Assembly: GCA_910574455.1 (NCBI GenBank)
Contig: CAJSYZ010000005.1
Span: forward strand, 7,254,001 to 7,318,000
DNA length: 64,000 nucleotides
Source: Trichaptum fuscoviolaceum
Taxonomy: Eukaryota > Basidiomycota > Agaricomycetes > Hymenochaetales > Trichaptaceae
Direction of reading: 5' to 3'
The notes beneath the pieces were generated by a model. It was not told the DNA's origin and did no database searches. It saw only the letters and a list, made by a program, of their open reading frames with translations. Each line of letters starts with the position of its first letter. Positions within the stretch are counted from its first letter, which is position 1. Made by a program: the position numbers and the translations under genes. This document shows, one piece after another, positions 1-11,091 of the stretch.

Positions 1-2
1 AA

Positions 3-1483
3 TTCAAGATCGAATCGGTTGCCCCTTTTGACATTACTGGTGATGGCGGTGTCAAGACAGCGGGGCTCATCAGAGGTGTAAACGAGCTTTACGCTGAGTT
101 CACTGCCCAACCAACCATGCGCCGGGACGGAAAGGTTCCCATTGCAAGGCATCTGTTTGATGACCTGCTCACCGCTTTACCTCAAAGCCTCATATCCTCA
201 GAGGAAGCACGCTACGAAGAGTGGTTAGCAGGGATTGAAGACAAGTTAGCAGACTTCCGCGAGGAGGATACGACATACAAGGACGCGGTTAAGGCGAAAA
301 AGAAAGCAGAGGAGACGACAAAGGACCCAAAGTGTAGTGAGGAAAAGAGGGGCCGGGCCGTGAAGACGCTGAGGGAAACCGAAAAGAAGCTGCAGAGCTT
401 GGTAGAGGGCGCGAGAGCAGAGCTTAAATCCAAATACCCCTTCACAAACTCCTGGCAGCCGTCGCCTGACGCAAAATCCATCGAAAAGTTCCGTTTCTTT
501 CTTGTGCGCTTCTATCTTATCTTCGAATTCCATCGAAGGTTGTATGTCATCCTCAATCGCAAGCTGAAGAAGTTGGATTCACAACAGCCAGCCACCACAC
601 TCGACGAGCAGGAGTCCACATGGGATGCCAGCATAGATGACTTTACGTGCAAACCGTTCCCAAATCTTGATCCATCAGAAGAGGGTGTCCTCGATCTGAA
701 GGACCTGCCTAAGTTCTATTTCGAGGAATTCTTTGCAAAGATGGCCGAAGAGGGCGACATCGAATACTATGGCTCTGAGGACATACCCCATGCGTCGGCC
801 AAAGGTTTTCCTCCAAAAGCTCTCCCAGCTGATATACAGCGCAGTTTTGAGGAAGTCTCAGCTTCTTTCGACCAATTATCCTTGAACACACTAGCGGAAG
901 TTGTCAAGCAGGCGAATCTCACGGAAGTCCCGGTGCCAGTGCGAAAGTGGCCGGAAAATGACGAAGACCGAAAAAAATTATCGAAGATCCTGCATCTGGA
1001 GAAGCGGCGAAATACGCACAGGGAGAAAGCTGTTATCCTTTCCAACGCGATGCAGATGATTACGTCTTCTGAACATGTCTTTTTGAGGTGATGAACGAGA
1101 CTCCACTCAGGCAACATTTGAATAAACTTATCCACGACCGACATTATTATGGTGACGACGAATCTCTCTTCAAATTCATAGAAAACGCACCATCCGTACT
1201 GCACCTGACAGCGGGGGAACCACTCTTTACCTATGAACAGCAGGACGTGCTTAAAAGGATATGCAAGATAGTGGGGAACCATGGCCCTTATGGTCGGGCA
1301 CCTCAGTCTTATTTGGCTCTGCGCATGGACTGGGCAAAGGAAGTGCGTGAGCAAACACGGAAGCCTCCTAGTTCCAAGGAAGGATTTGTGAATCCTTCCA
1401 ATCCTCATTACAAAGAGCCATTTGAGTTTCGGATTACCGGCGAAGGCGTATCTCGACTCAAATCTTTGACGCCCTTGTCCTAG
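3..1483 (+). CDS. Unrecognised protein, 3' portion; frame break near 1090
   Basis: The frame is open from the window edge (position 3), so the gene starts upstream. It runs about 362 codons to a TGA at 1089-1091. A second frame opens there (ATG at 1091) and continues about 131 codons to 1483. Both parts look coding: charged and helical, with a Lys/Glu-rich segment near 270-400 suggesting a coiled coil, and aromatic-rich patches around 480-560. A normal-length intron cannot join the two frames at the break, so a one-base frameshift or an unusual splice is likely. I do not recognise the family. The gene is followed by a cluster of short repeated motifs like those around the transposon genes at 27-46 kb, so it could belong to a related element cut by the window edge; that is inference. 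Confidence 0.5.
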
Positions 1484-1699
1484 TATACTACTACCCGTAG
1501 TATATGGTCACGGTATAAACTTCGTCGAGTCTATCTGTCTTCCTGATAAACAATGATGTTTCGACTTTGTCTTTCCGATAATAGTAAACAATGATGTGTC
1601 GTCTTTTTCTTGAATAAAACGCCTATGTCTTGCTTGATTGTGTGATGATATGACCTTCAACTTGAAGATATTTTGTAAATACTGATCACCACATCTCAT

Positions 1700-2130
1700 A
1701 CGATGCAGCGCATCCCCAGGCTGCCAGGAGTATCTACTAGCCTACTAGTACTCGTACTAGTAGTACCCGAAGGCTTGTTTGTGTTGTGCTTCTACTTTAA
1801 CATTCAAGTTTCGGGGACATACACCGTGTTAAAGTTCCTCTGGCTCAAGTTGCCTTCAACATCACTACTTCATCCCTTCAATGTTCCGGGGAGCAAGATG
1901 AAGAGGACATGGACGGCAAATTCTTCTGCCAGTGATGTCTGAGTCGGAGTCACTCAGGCTCACTGCCACTCAGGCTGCCAGTGCCAGTGGCACGCCGGTC
2001 ACTGGCACGGTGACTTCAAGTTCAACTTGAAGTTGTGGCACTCACTACTAAGGCTGGCAGGCTGGCACTCAGTTGTCGACTTCAACTTCAAGTTGTTGCT
2101 ACCACAGGCATAGTACTTGGTGGACATTGA
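1700..2130. repeat. Short-motif cluster (CACTGGCA / TTCAAGTTG / ACTAGTAGTA types)
   Basis: A gene-free stretch packed with short, partly self-complementary words: ACTAGTACTCGTACTAGTAG near 1740, many CACTGGCA/TGCCAGTG and CTCAGGCT words at 1940-2070, and CAACTTGAAGTTG-type palindromes at 2010-2100. The same vocabulary recurs at 5940-6030, 27690-27830, 29050-29230, 42480-43080, 46020-46500 and 62700-62770. Nothing else is visible between 1484 and about 2480. Confidence 0.6.
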
Positions 2131-2489
2131 AGATGCTCAACACTGGCCGTAGTCACCATGCCATACAACCAGGCTCGTTAACAGAGAACTTCCTCAGGTT
2201 GTCTTACGTCCTGGTGTATTTTCTGTTTAACACTACGTTCTGCTCTCCAGGATTACATCTTGGCCCGCACCCTCCACTATTGATCGCATCCTACGCAATT
2301 ATCGGAAAAAGGAACAGCCGCTGCCGTAGGATGTACAGTTGAGTTGACACGGGATCATCTTACACACTGGCACTGGCAGCCTAGGGCAGGAACCACCTTA
2401 CAGACACACTTTAACCAATCATCCAAGATGAGTAAGCTCTATAATATCGTTGATGGCCTCAAGTGACTTTTCAGTAGCGAACTGACGTA

Positions 2490-3710
2490 GTCATGGCCTC
2501 CTCCTCAACTACCACTGTATCCCAACGCCCAAGTCACCGCAGATTCTCTTCTTCACTTTTCTACCAATTTTCAACATCGAATTCCTCCTGCACGTCCCGA
2601 TTCTCTCCCAACACCATGCGGGACCTTGTACAACTCTGATAGACCTCTTTCTTCCGCCGCGCATCTGCCGACTCGCGCTTTGCCTGTCTCGGCACGCTCA
2701 AATTGTTCTATCGGTTTCAACGCCTCGCGCAGCTCGCGTAAAACGTCTGCGCCTTACTTTGTTAGCTCCCTGTGGGTCGACGCGTTTCTACTCGTGCGCC
2801 GCTCTAGGCTCGTATGGAAACCAAGGGGGTAGGAGTTCGACCGCTTTTGCAGAGGAACGAAACCACTGCCGTCTACGCAATTTACTGCGCCCACAGCAGG
2901 CGCCCCAATTCTTGACCCAGGATTCTCTCGCAGATTTATGCCGACGCGTATCCCCCCACCGACTAAAGCAATGGCGAGCACACATGCGCACGCGTCCACC
3001 TCCACAGTTGACAACACAAACTTCTTCAGCGATTTGTGATGGTAGAGTGGTTACATCCGTAACCATATATCATGAGTGAACCTTCTCCGAGGGACAGGGC
3101 TATGCCAGAGAGCTCATCGTCAGTGGTGGCTGATGACCAGCTCAGAGAGCAGGACATTAAAACTGGTTGCTGCACTTGCATCCGAGGTCCGCTCCTCTCA
3201 GGTTTTGAATTGCAAGACGCATCACCGACGTTTCGGATGTGCAAAGAGGCAAGTTACTGAACCGGCCCTCACAGGCACGAGGAGAGGATGTATGCGTGCA
3301 GTAATCAGTGAGCGAAAGCTACTACTGTACTTCTCGAGTAAGTTGTTCTTTTAATTTTTGAATCATAATACTCACGGGCTTCTTCAGCTTTGGAGCATCG
3401 GCACGGGGAATGTCTATACGTTCTCCGAGAACATCTGCATAAGATTTACGCCGAAAATTATATTGTCTTCTTTTCTTGGGGTGGGGGTAGGGGGATTGGA
3501 CACATCCGTTCGCGTATGGAATCTGCAAATGGGTATGATTTTCTTCACATTCCTGTATCCCCGACTCATCAGTGACAACTTTCCAGTATGACTCCGACTT
3601 TCTTGTCACCGGAAGGAACGATGGCCGCGTCAGCTTCTTCTCGTTCCATCGTTCCTCTTTTCCTCGACCATCTCAAGCTCAACAATAAGCGGCCACAGGA
3701 CTCGCGCTGA
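2490..3710 (+). pseudogene. Decayed WD40-repeat (F-box/WD40-like) gene remnant
   Basis: Clear WD40 blades survive in pieces. Around 3390-3440 a frame reads like a blade end and start (LWSIGTG... then a CLYVLREHLHKIY string). About 3490-3530 gives GGLDTSVRVWNLQMG, and about 3580-3640 gives a YDSDFLVTGRNDGRVSFF string. These match consecutive propeller blades of Cdc4/Met30/Pof1-type F-box proteins, but the pieces sit in different frames with stops between them. The part before 3240 is only suggestive. There is no intact reading frame, so this is a pseudogene or captured fragment. The exact family member cannot be fixed by eye. Confidence 0.5.
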
Positions 3711-3939
3711 GCAGTCAGTCGGGACGAGTCTCTATCCCTACCGTCTACTCTCACTTCAGGGATCCCTGCTCAATCGACATCTAATCCTAAGTTCGCCTGG
3801 CCTGAGCGGCGTAAAGAGCCCAAAAACATGGGAAGGATGCTGGAGAGGGAAGGTTGCGAAGTTGCGCGGTCGGATTCGTATATACGGGGCTATGTATCAC
3901 CGGGCAGTTTGATGCATCCCAATATTCCGCTTGCATGCA

Positions 3940-5960
3940 CAAAGGTCGACAAAGCGACTCACAACTCAATTTGCAAATGCCGCAAAGGGAAAAATATAAC
4001 TGCATTTTCGACATCATCCAAGTTGTTGTCAACTTGTCGTGTTCCCATTCCTTGCCAAACACCTCTGCCCCGCCACCATTGCCGCCTAAACGGAGAACAC
4101 TCGGTTTCAATGTGCAGTATGAGTCCATCATCGGCCGACAGCGCAATTCCCTCAGCTCCGAGGACGAGAAACGCGCCTTCATGCAAATTACTCCTTCCGA
4201 AGCGGGTTGGGATGCATTCAAGTTGGCCCATTTCCCATTTTGGCACGGTTCTAGTTCAAGTTTCGGGTTGTGTACAGGGATGACTGTTGTATGGTGAGTT
4301 ACTCATGGCTTTCTTCGAAATCCTTCTAGAGCTGATGGAGCAGCTTCTTGTGCAGTGGGTTGTATCCTCCCGACTTCTTCGGAGTTAACATGACTCATTT
4401 TCTTGTTCGTTTGTGCTTAAAATGAAAAGAAGCCTTATAATCAAGTCATCCGGAAGAAATCATTTGTCATCTCCTACTATCAGTTCAACTTGCGGTTTAT
4501 CCGAGTCATAGTACAAAGCACTAATAGCTCCCTCTCTCTTTCTAGAAGAATGGGAAATCAGAAAACTGACTTCAACTACTTTGTATAAGTGTGAAGTGGG
4601 AGCGGGTATTGTCCCCAAGATCATCATCAAGCCATTCCACCGTGAATCATGTTCTCAAATCTTCGTACTATCCTTCTCATCCTCCTCTCCCTTGATTACG
4701 CACGCCTGCACCTCCGCACCGTCCTCCGCTTTCAGCTCGTTCAACGGTGGACAGCAAGGGCTCAAACGAAGGTACTTGTTTCATTCATATCAAGATCTGT
4801 ACACTGACTTGTTGCTAGATACACAAGAAACTGCAAACGTTTCTTGATCTTCTCGGGGTACCACCAACACCTCTCTCCGAATTACATCAATATAGGCTCC
4901 ATAATATAGTTCCGATACAGTGTCGCACGGGCTTGGATGTGGACAATGCAGTGACTGCAATATATGCATCATTGCCACAGGTACCAGCTAGTAGATTTGT
5001 CTCGATCGACATCGAGTGGGCAAGTGGCGGAGAAGGGCCCAATCATCGCGTGGACCTCATCCAACTCGCAGTTCAACACCACATTTATCTAGTCAGGACG
5101 CATACTCTTACTGACCTTCCCCCTACGTTGGCGCAACTCCTTGGGGATGGTACAGTCATGAAAATTTCCGCAGGAATCAACGGTATGAATAACTTATCTT
5201 TTCTCCTGCGAGGTGGCCTAACAGAAGAAATGGCAGGTGACGCAGTGCGTATAAAGCGCAAGTTTCGCACCTCTGTGCGCTCCTGTGTCGATCTGACAGA
5301 TTGGGCACGCGTTGTCTACCCGGAAGTCTGGCCCAAAAACCCGACCTGGTCCCAACTGCTCTTAAACCCTCGTCTCTGGTTCCAGCATCCGACTCCGACT
5401 GTCAAGCTCGAAAAAATAGTGGGAGAAGTATTGAGGCTGAACGTCAAGAAGAGTAGTGAGGTCACAATGAGTGACTGGGCAGCTGACGAGCTATCAGCGG
5501 CACAAAAAGAGTGTAAGTTATCATTCTGTTGTTCAAGATCAACCATCTTCAAGTTCTCACTTGCATGATCTGCTGTACTGGAATACTAGATGCAGCTATT
5601 GACGTTCACAGCACGTTTGCTGTAGCTTTGGCCCTGAGCCAAAGCCACTCACCCTTACCGGATAAGTACATCAAGAACTTCGAGGCTTGATCTAGTAGGC
5701 TGAGGCCCACCAGTAGCAGGTTTGACCAAATGTGCTTGAGTTATCGAGTAAATTGTTGTGCGCATGCTCTTGTCTTTCAAAGTTGCCAGGAGATTCATGA
5801 TTAAAATTTATTATTGAATTGCCTTTTTTTCCCGAATGATCACCGTAGTCTGAGGTATCAAAGTGGTTTGGAAGATGTCGCCAATGGTGTCTGTCTGCTG
5901 TTCGGATTGCTTGCCATGATGATGCTTCCAGTGGAGCTTTAAATCTAAAATTGGAACTTG
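3940..5960. repeat. Segmental duplication, copy 1 (pairs with 48480-50420)
   Basis: This 2-kb block is repeated in the same orientation at 48480-50420. The shared part starts in a decayed coding piece (both copies keep a PPPLPPKRR...GFN...IIGRQRN string, at about 4070-4180 and 48590-48700). It continues through the promoter, the whole exonuclease gene and about 270 bp downstream. The copies differ by many substitutions and small indels, so the duplication is not recent. Both copies end near TTCAAGTT-type motifs. Confidence 0.8.
4649..5690 (+). CDS. DEDDy 3'-5' exonuclease-like protein, copy 1
   Basis: Four exons (4649-4771, 4819-5182, 5237-5512, 5590-5690) join in frame to about 287 aa. The N-terminus (about residues 5-16) is hydrophobic and could be a membrane anchor. 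The exonuclease fold has its expected motifs: exo I as SIDIEWA (Asp and Glu), exo II as GINGD followed by a basic helix (the G/GT codon spans intron 2), a CVDLTDWAR segment, and exo III as YAAID near the C-terminus, whose Tyr codon spans intron 3. This is the WRN/RNase D-like DEDDy arrangement, so nuclease activity is plausible; the substrate is unknown. There is no helicase or HRDC domain. The start is the first ATG of the signal-like exon, and the same structure is kept in the copy at 49155-50200, which supports the model. Confidence 0.8.
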
Positions 5961-6030
5961 AAGAGTTCAAGTTCAAGTTGCCACCGTGACTCGGACTGCA
6001 CTTGCACTTGAACTTGAACTTGAACTTTTT
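5940..6030. repeat. Short-motif cluster, TTCAAGTT/AACTTGAA type
   Basis: Dense alternation of AACTTGAAGAGTTCAAGTTC and CACTTGAACTTGAACTTG words just past the end of the exonuclease duplication. The equivalent place in copy 2 (about 50410-50460) has TTCAAGTTCACTTG plus a TAGTAGTAGTA run. Confidence 0.55.
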
Positions 6031-6459
6031 ACCACTGCGTCCCCTCAACGACACAGTGTACGTTCTCCAGTCTTGTTATGAGCACTTCTCCGCCATCCCC
6101 CACCCATTCCATAAGACCACTTATTGGCCTGAACAAGTTATGTTTTATCCTACCCTCAAGCTTGTATTGAACTCGCCTAGACTTCAACATTTCCGAATAA
6201 ACCAAAAAACGATAGTGTACGTCTGAGAACGTGCTTCTTGCTTGATCTTATCACTCACATTTGTCTTTAGTACCTGGAGAGGAGAAGGTGGGCGGCCTTG
6301 TTATAGTGAGAGGAGCTCCGACGTGCACGCTGAAGCGAGCATCTTCTACCTTTCGAACGACACCCGCTGAGGATAGGCCGATACATGTTGCATCACCAAC
6401 TGTTGTGATCTTCATCAAAAATTAGTAACAATCCTTCGTCTTCAACTAGAGTCGACACC

Positions 6460-6855
6460 GCCTTATAGGAAAGGAAGGGCAAGGGCCGTCCGCTGACGAT
6501 TGAAGAGGTGGCAGAGGACGCTATTGATGAGGGGGCAGATGAACTACACGACCGATCCCGCGCCAGCCTTGCGCATGTGTCCTTGGATGCCCCTCGCTTC
6601 ACATATCAGTTTCCTGCGCCGAAACCGCCATTGCAACGTAGTAAATCTCGCGTCCGTCAATTGCAGGCTGACGGCCCCGGCCCCGGCCTCGGAACACCAC
6701 CTCATACCGTCTTGCGAGACACCTTCATACCTCTAGTTGAATGTGATACACCTCCGATAGTGAAAAACGCGATGACGCGAGGCGAACATCTTTCCATGAA
6801 ACAGCTGCCAGCATCTCCCGGCCAATCTCTAGCAAGTCGCCGGAAGGTAGCGTGA
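6460..6855 (+). CDS. Possible short exon or gene fragment, unrecognised
   Basis: An open frame of about 130 codons ends at a TGA at 6853-6855. It begins near GKGRPLTIEEV and is Glu/Asp-rich first, then Pro/Arg-rich. The composition looks coding, but no domain is recognised and no start or partner exons are clear. It lies just upstream of the decayed histidine kinase and is not obviously part of it. It may be a fragment of another gene. Confidence 0.25.
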
Positions 6856-7137
6856 ACCTAGGCGCTACATCTAGTTCACAAGCATCGGACTACGGTGGCG
6901 AACATCTATGAGGGCATGCGAGGGAAGAGAATAAGCGCAACCTTTGAAGCCTCTGGAACTATAAGTACGGACTTCTCTTCTTGCTATTATATTACTAGGC
7001 TTATACTGGTTTATTCATCAGCGAAACCACATGCGTCTATTTCGGATACTTTGCTCTTCAAACATATCATATCAACACAGATCTAACCGAAGCTAAATGT
7101 GTTAGACAATTATTGATCTGGACAACTTCGCGGGGCG

Positions 7138-8930
7138 ATGGAGCTCGAGACTGTGACTACTAGTACAGCAAATGGGCGGTCAACCTATGCTGCGCTTTTG
7201 TCTTGGAGAGAATTGTCTCACTTTTCTTTGACGCAGGTGAACTTTCAAGTGCGTACCATTGTTGTCGCGACTACGACCGTCGCTCGTGGCGACTTGACGC
7301 AGGAGATCGTGGGCGTGTCTGTTCAGGGTGATATTCTGGACTTGGCCATCAATGGCATGGTTGACCAGTTGGCTCTCTTCACTGCGGGGGTGACCAAAGT
7401 CGCGCGGGAAGTCAGAACGAAAAAACTCGGTGTTCAAGCTGAAATCGAGAATGTTCATGTCACAGCAAAAAATCACGTATGTTTATTTCACTAGCATTCC
7501 GCTGAATTGTGTAGTGTGGTTTTTACTGAAACGCACTCCGAATAGAATGGCTGTTGACACCATGGCCGGAAACTTGACGACCGAAGTGCGTGGTTTCGCG
7601 CAGATCAGTACTGCAGCTACTAGTATAAACGGCGACTTCACGTGTTTCATCACCGTCAAAGGCTCAGGCGAGATGGAATCCTTTGAGACTCATCAAATCA
7701 ATTAAATTGTGCACTACTTGCGCGAGTCGATTTAGAAGAACGCCGCCGCTCGTGAAGCTGCCGAACTTGCCAGTCGCTCCAAGTTGGAGTTCTTGGCGAA
7801 CACGTCTCATGAGATTCGACCCCTATGAACGGTATCATTGGCATGAAAGAGTTTACGCTGGATAGCAATTTGAATAAGAGTCAGCGCGAGAGTCTTCTGC
7901 TGGTGCATAGTTTGGCTCGGAGTCTGCTATTGATTAATGTCGATATTTTGGATATCTCGAAGAGTAAGCTAATCCGCCGCCGATGCTTCCGAATTCAGTT
8001 GCTAATATTTCGATTAATTACTACGTTTCGAAGCAGGCAGGATGACGATAGAGCAAGTTTGGTATTCACTGAGACACACGGTTTTCGGTAACCTCAAGAC
8101 TCTCGTTGTACGACCATCGCAAAACAACCTCGACCTCACATATGATGTTTACCCAGACATTCCTGATCAGCTCATCGGTGACTCGCTGCATCTGCGCCAG
8201 GTCATTACGAACATTGTCGGCAACGCTATCAAGTTCACCTCGAGCAAGGTCGTGTGGAACGGACATGCTGCGCTGTCGTGCCGTCTGGTTGGCATCAAGG
8301 ACTCGATGGTGAAGGTAGAGTTCTGTCTCACGGATACGGTATCGGTATTACGAAAGGTACAGTGAACTTGATCTGTGGTACGTTCGTGCGAGGGGATGGA
8401 TCAACCACTCGAGTGAGCTCTTCTCGAATAGTCATTTGTTCCGGCCTGTAGTGGTCTTACTTTCTTAAATCTAGGACTACGGTGGTGCTGTCCTTGGTCA
8501 ATCAGTATCGAAGTGAGTTGTGTCGCTGATGAATAAGACGATGTGAGTTGAGAGCGAGCTGGGCAAGGGAAGTTCACGACCACCTCCTAAATCAGCCAGT
8601 TGTCCACCGAGAACGTACTTTCGATGATCCAGGCATTCGCGAAGCAGAAAATCCGGCTTGCCAATACGCTGGACGACCGAACAGGTGTAGTGATGCGTAT
8701 CACAGAGCTTATTCTGAAGCCTTACGACGTGAGCGAAGTTGCAGATAATGAGTGTTGCCTACATATCGATGGGATACTTGTTGATTCGCTGACGGCCGTA
8801 AGTCATCTTGTTAAAGTGCATTCGAGCTACAGTATAAAGCCTTACTCAAACACTTTTCGGATGATCCAGAAGGAACAAACCAGGAGTATGAACACTTGCG
8901 ATATATACCGATCGTTCTGGCGTCAGACCA
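7138..8930 (+). pseudogene. Group III (Nik1/Os-1-like) hybrid histidine kinase, decayed fragment
   Basis: The order of recognisable parts matches HAMP-repeat osmosensing histidine kinases. There are two HAMP units (about 7230-7450 and 7550-7680, with strings such as ARGDLTQEIVGVSVQG and [17 protein letters not shown]). The H-box region follows at about 7740-7850 ([11 protein letters not shown], the phospho-His site), then the dimerisation helix ([17 protein letters not shown]) and the N-box (LRQVITNIVGNAIKF) at about 8190-8240. The reading frame breaks repeatedly. For example, one base is missing right after the H-box Ile-Arg codons near 7820, and frames also change at 7700, 7980 and 8350. 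G-boxes and the receiver domain are not recovered. The kinase cannot be functional; no intact parent copy is in the window. Confidence 0.75.
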
Positions 8931-9379
8931 AAACTCCCTATTGAACAAACAACTTCCAGACCGAGATCTACCCCCACTTCCCACCGGAGGCAATCTGCTT
9001 CTCAAGGATGTAGAAGCAGAGCTAGATCGATAGGTTGCGGTGACGAGAATTGACACGAGCGGCTACGGCGGACCATTCAAGGTGGAGGGTAATTCAAGAA
9101 CATGGACCTTGAGGGAAAATGATCAGAACGTGCGCAATCGGACAAGAGAGAAATTGCTTTCGGAACAGATTGAAAATAGTATGTCCGAGTCCTCCGAAAA
9201 CCCGTAGTAAGAACTCTGGAATTTATGTTTGACAATTGTTTCAGGCGTCAGGAAGAATATGCCACTTGGGCGGAAGTCGGACAATTCTCGAAGCGCACAA
9301 GGCAAATGTGCTTGAGTCGCTCAGCCAACAACGAAAAGCATGAACATCCTTATCAGCGAAGGCGAGAGGAAAGCAGCGC

Positions 9380-9678
9380 GCAGCCTACAATACTGGCGTA
9401 CTGAATTACTGGTGTACTGATTTGTACTTACTATGACATTTGAATTGTACATGCTTGTACTTAGTCTTTTACTTATGCTTGACTGACCTCCTGATGTACT
9501 GACGTACTGAGTGTGTCCTGAAAATTGGCTTATTTCAGTGTGTTCAGGCCATCAGTTGATTTCAGACAGGCATAGCAACATATCAGTAGATTTCAGACAG
9601 GCATAGCAACCCTTCAGTCCATTTAAGGCAGCGTCAGGACGCGTCAGTCGCCTTAAGCAAAAAGTAGTTTCCCTGATG
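9380..9678. repeat. Solo transposon-end-like repeat, copy C (end at 9678)
   Basis: Read on the minus strand from 9678, this begins CATCAGGGAAACTACTTT and continues with GGCGACTGACGCGTCCTGAC, then many CTGA/TCAG words. The first 28 bases match the left end at 24101 with few differences, and about 48 bases match the right end at 50843 (minus strand). It has no partner within the window and lies downstream of exonuclease copy 1, just as the 50843 end lies downstream of copy 2. Confidence 0.65.
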
Positions 9679-9809
9679 ATGATCACTGGTGACGCAAAGT
9701 CTTCGCTCATCATCCCAAGGCCTTACAGTGTATTTAATTCGTTCACATCCCTTCCAATGGGTCCAGTCATCCCCACTCTCCTCCTTGTACCACGACAATT
9801 CTCTCCAAG

Positions 9810-10941
9810 ATGACACAAAACGGTATCCCAGAAGTCTTCAAAAAAGGCTGGATGCCTCCTGTACAAGACCAGTCAGGAGCACCAGGCAAGCAGAAGGGAG
9901 TACTCGACCCGCAGCCCATCGACGACATCACTGCAGATGGAAAGCCGTACAAAGCTGCTGAAAAGCTTGCAGGCAAAAAGGCTTTAATCACAGGCGCAGA
10001 CAGTGGAATTGGCCGGGCGGTCGCTATTCTCTTCGGTGAGCTTTCGGATGCTGTAGATATTGATCAGATGTTAATCATTAGGGCAGCTTTGGAAGGCGCG
10101 GATGTAACGCTGTCGTATAAGCCAGAAGAGAAGGAAGACGCCGTAGACGTCGAGGATGCTATTATCAAGAAGACGAATGGCAAAACTAAGATCGCGCATG
10201 CACCACTTGATCTCCGCAAAGAGGAGAACTGTAAAAAGCTGGTGGACACGCATCTAAGAGCTCACGGAGGGAAGCTGGACATATTGTGTGTATATTGAAA
10301 TATCAAAGATGTTCTCCTAACTCATGTTAACTTAAGAATCCTGAATCACGGCACACAAGCAGCAAACAATGATATTACAACTGTCCCTTCCGAACAGTGG
10401 CACGACATTTTCGAGACCAATATACACTCTTTCTTTTACATTGTAAAAGCCGCCTTGCCACACATGACGCAAGGCGGGTCGATTGTCTTCGATGCCTCCA
10501 TCAACCCAAGCGTCGGCCACCCAGAACTCGTCGACTACACCGCAACGAAAGGCGCTATTGTCGGGTTCGCGCGCGCCCTCAGCAACCAGATTGTGGGAGA
10601 GAAGGGCATCCGCGTCAACGTTGTTGCTCCTGGTCCGATCTGGACCCCTCTAATGTGAGCGAATAACATACTTTCCGGAGTGAAGTAGCTGATGGATCAT
10701 GCGTGAAGTCCTGCAACCATGTCTGAGAGGTCGAAGGAGTCGTTTGGTCAGAAAGTGCCTATTGGTCGCCCAGGTCAGCCTGTAGAGATCGCAACGTGCT
10801 TCGTCTTCCTTGCGGGCCCAGATTCTAGTTATATAAGGTAAATAATGACTGGATTCGCCATATTTTTAAGTTGATGCTGGCTAAATTTCTTTTACTAGCG
10901 GTCAAGTCCTCCATCCCAACGGGGGCACTGTTATCGCCTAA
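9810..10941 (+). CDS. Short-chain dehydrogenase/reductase (SDR, YghA/glucose dehydrogenase-like)
   Basis: Five exons (9810-10035, 10087-10285, 10337-10654, 10709-10837, 10899-10941) join to 304 aa. The cofactor motif TGADSGIGR (TGxxxGxG) follows about 55 N-terminal residues, including a WMPP...Q..PG segment typical of the longer YghA-type SDRs. Further on are an ILNHGTQ (NNAG-equivalent) strand, a catalytic Ser region in IVFDASIN, YTATK (the YxxxK active site) and a VNVVAPGPIWTPL segment. The short C-terminus ends GGTVIA. The protein is an NAD(P)-dependent oxidoreductase, probably soluble; the substrate cannot be told from sequence. All introns are 51-61 nt and the frame is intact throughout. 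Confidence 0.9.
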
Positions 10942-11091
10942 CTTTAAAACAATAATATACTTGAGAAGTCACAAGTTAGCTCAGTGTCAATAATGTACAG
11001 TTAATACACGCATGTATCTCTAGACGTCACTTTCGAGTCATCAAAGCAATGAATGTATTTTGGGCATTAATCTTTTGAAGATATTTGATTC

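Noticed and set aside
1940..2100. CRISPR-like regular repeats
   Set aside because: The short words are irregularly spaced and overlapping, without unique spacers, and the DNA is eukaryotic.
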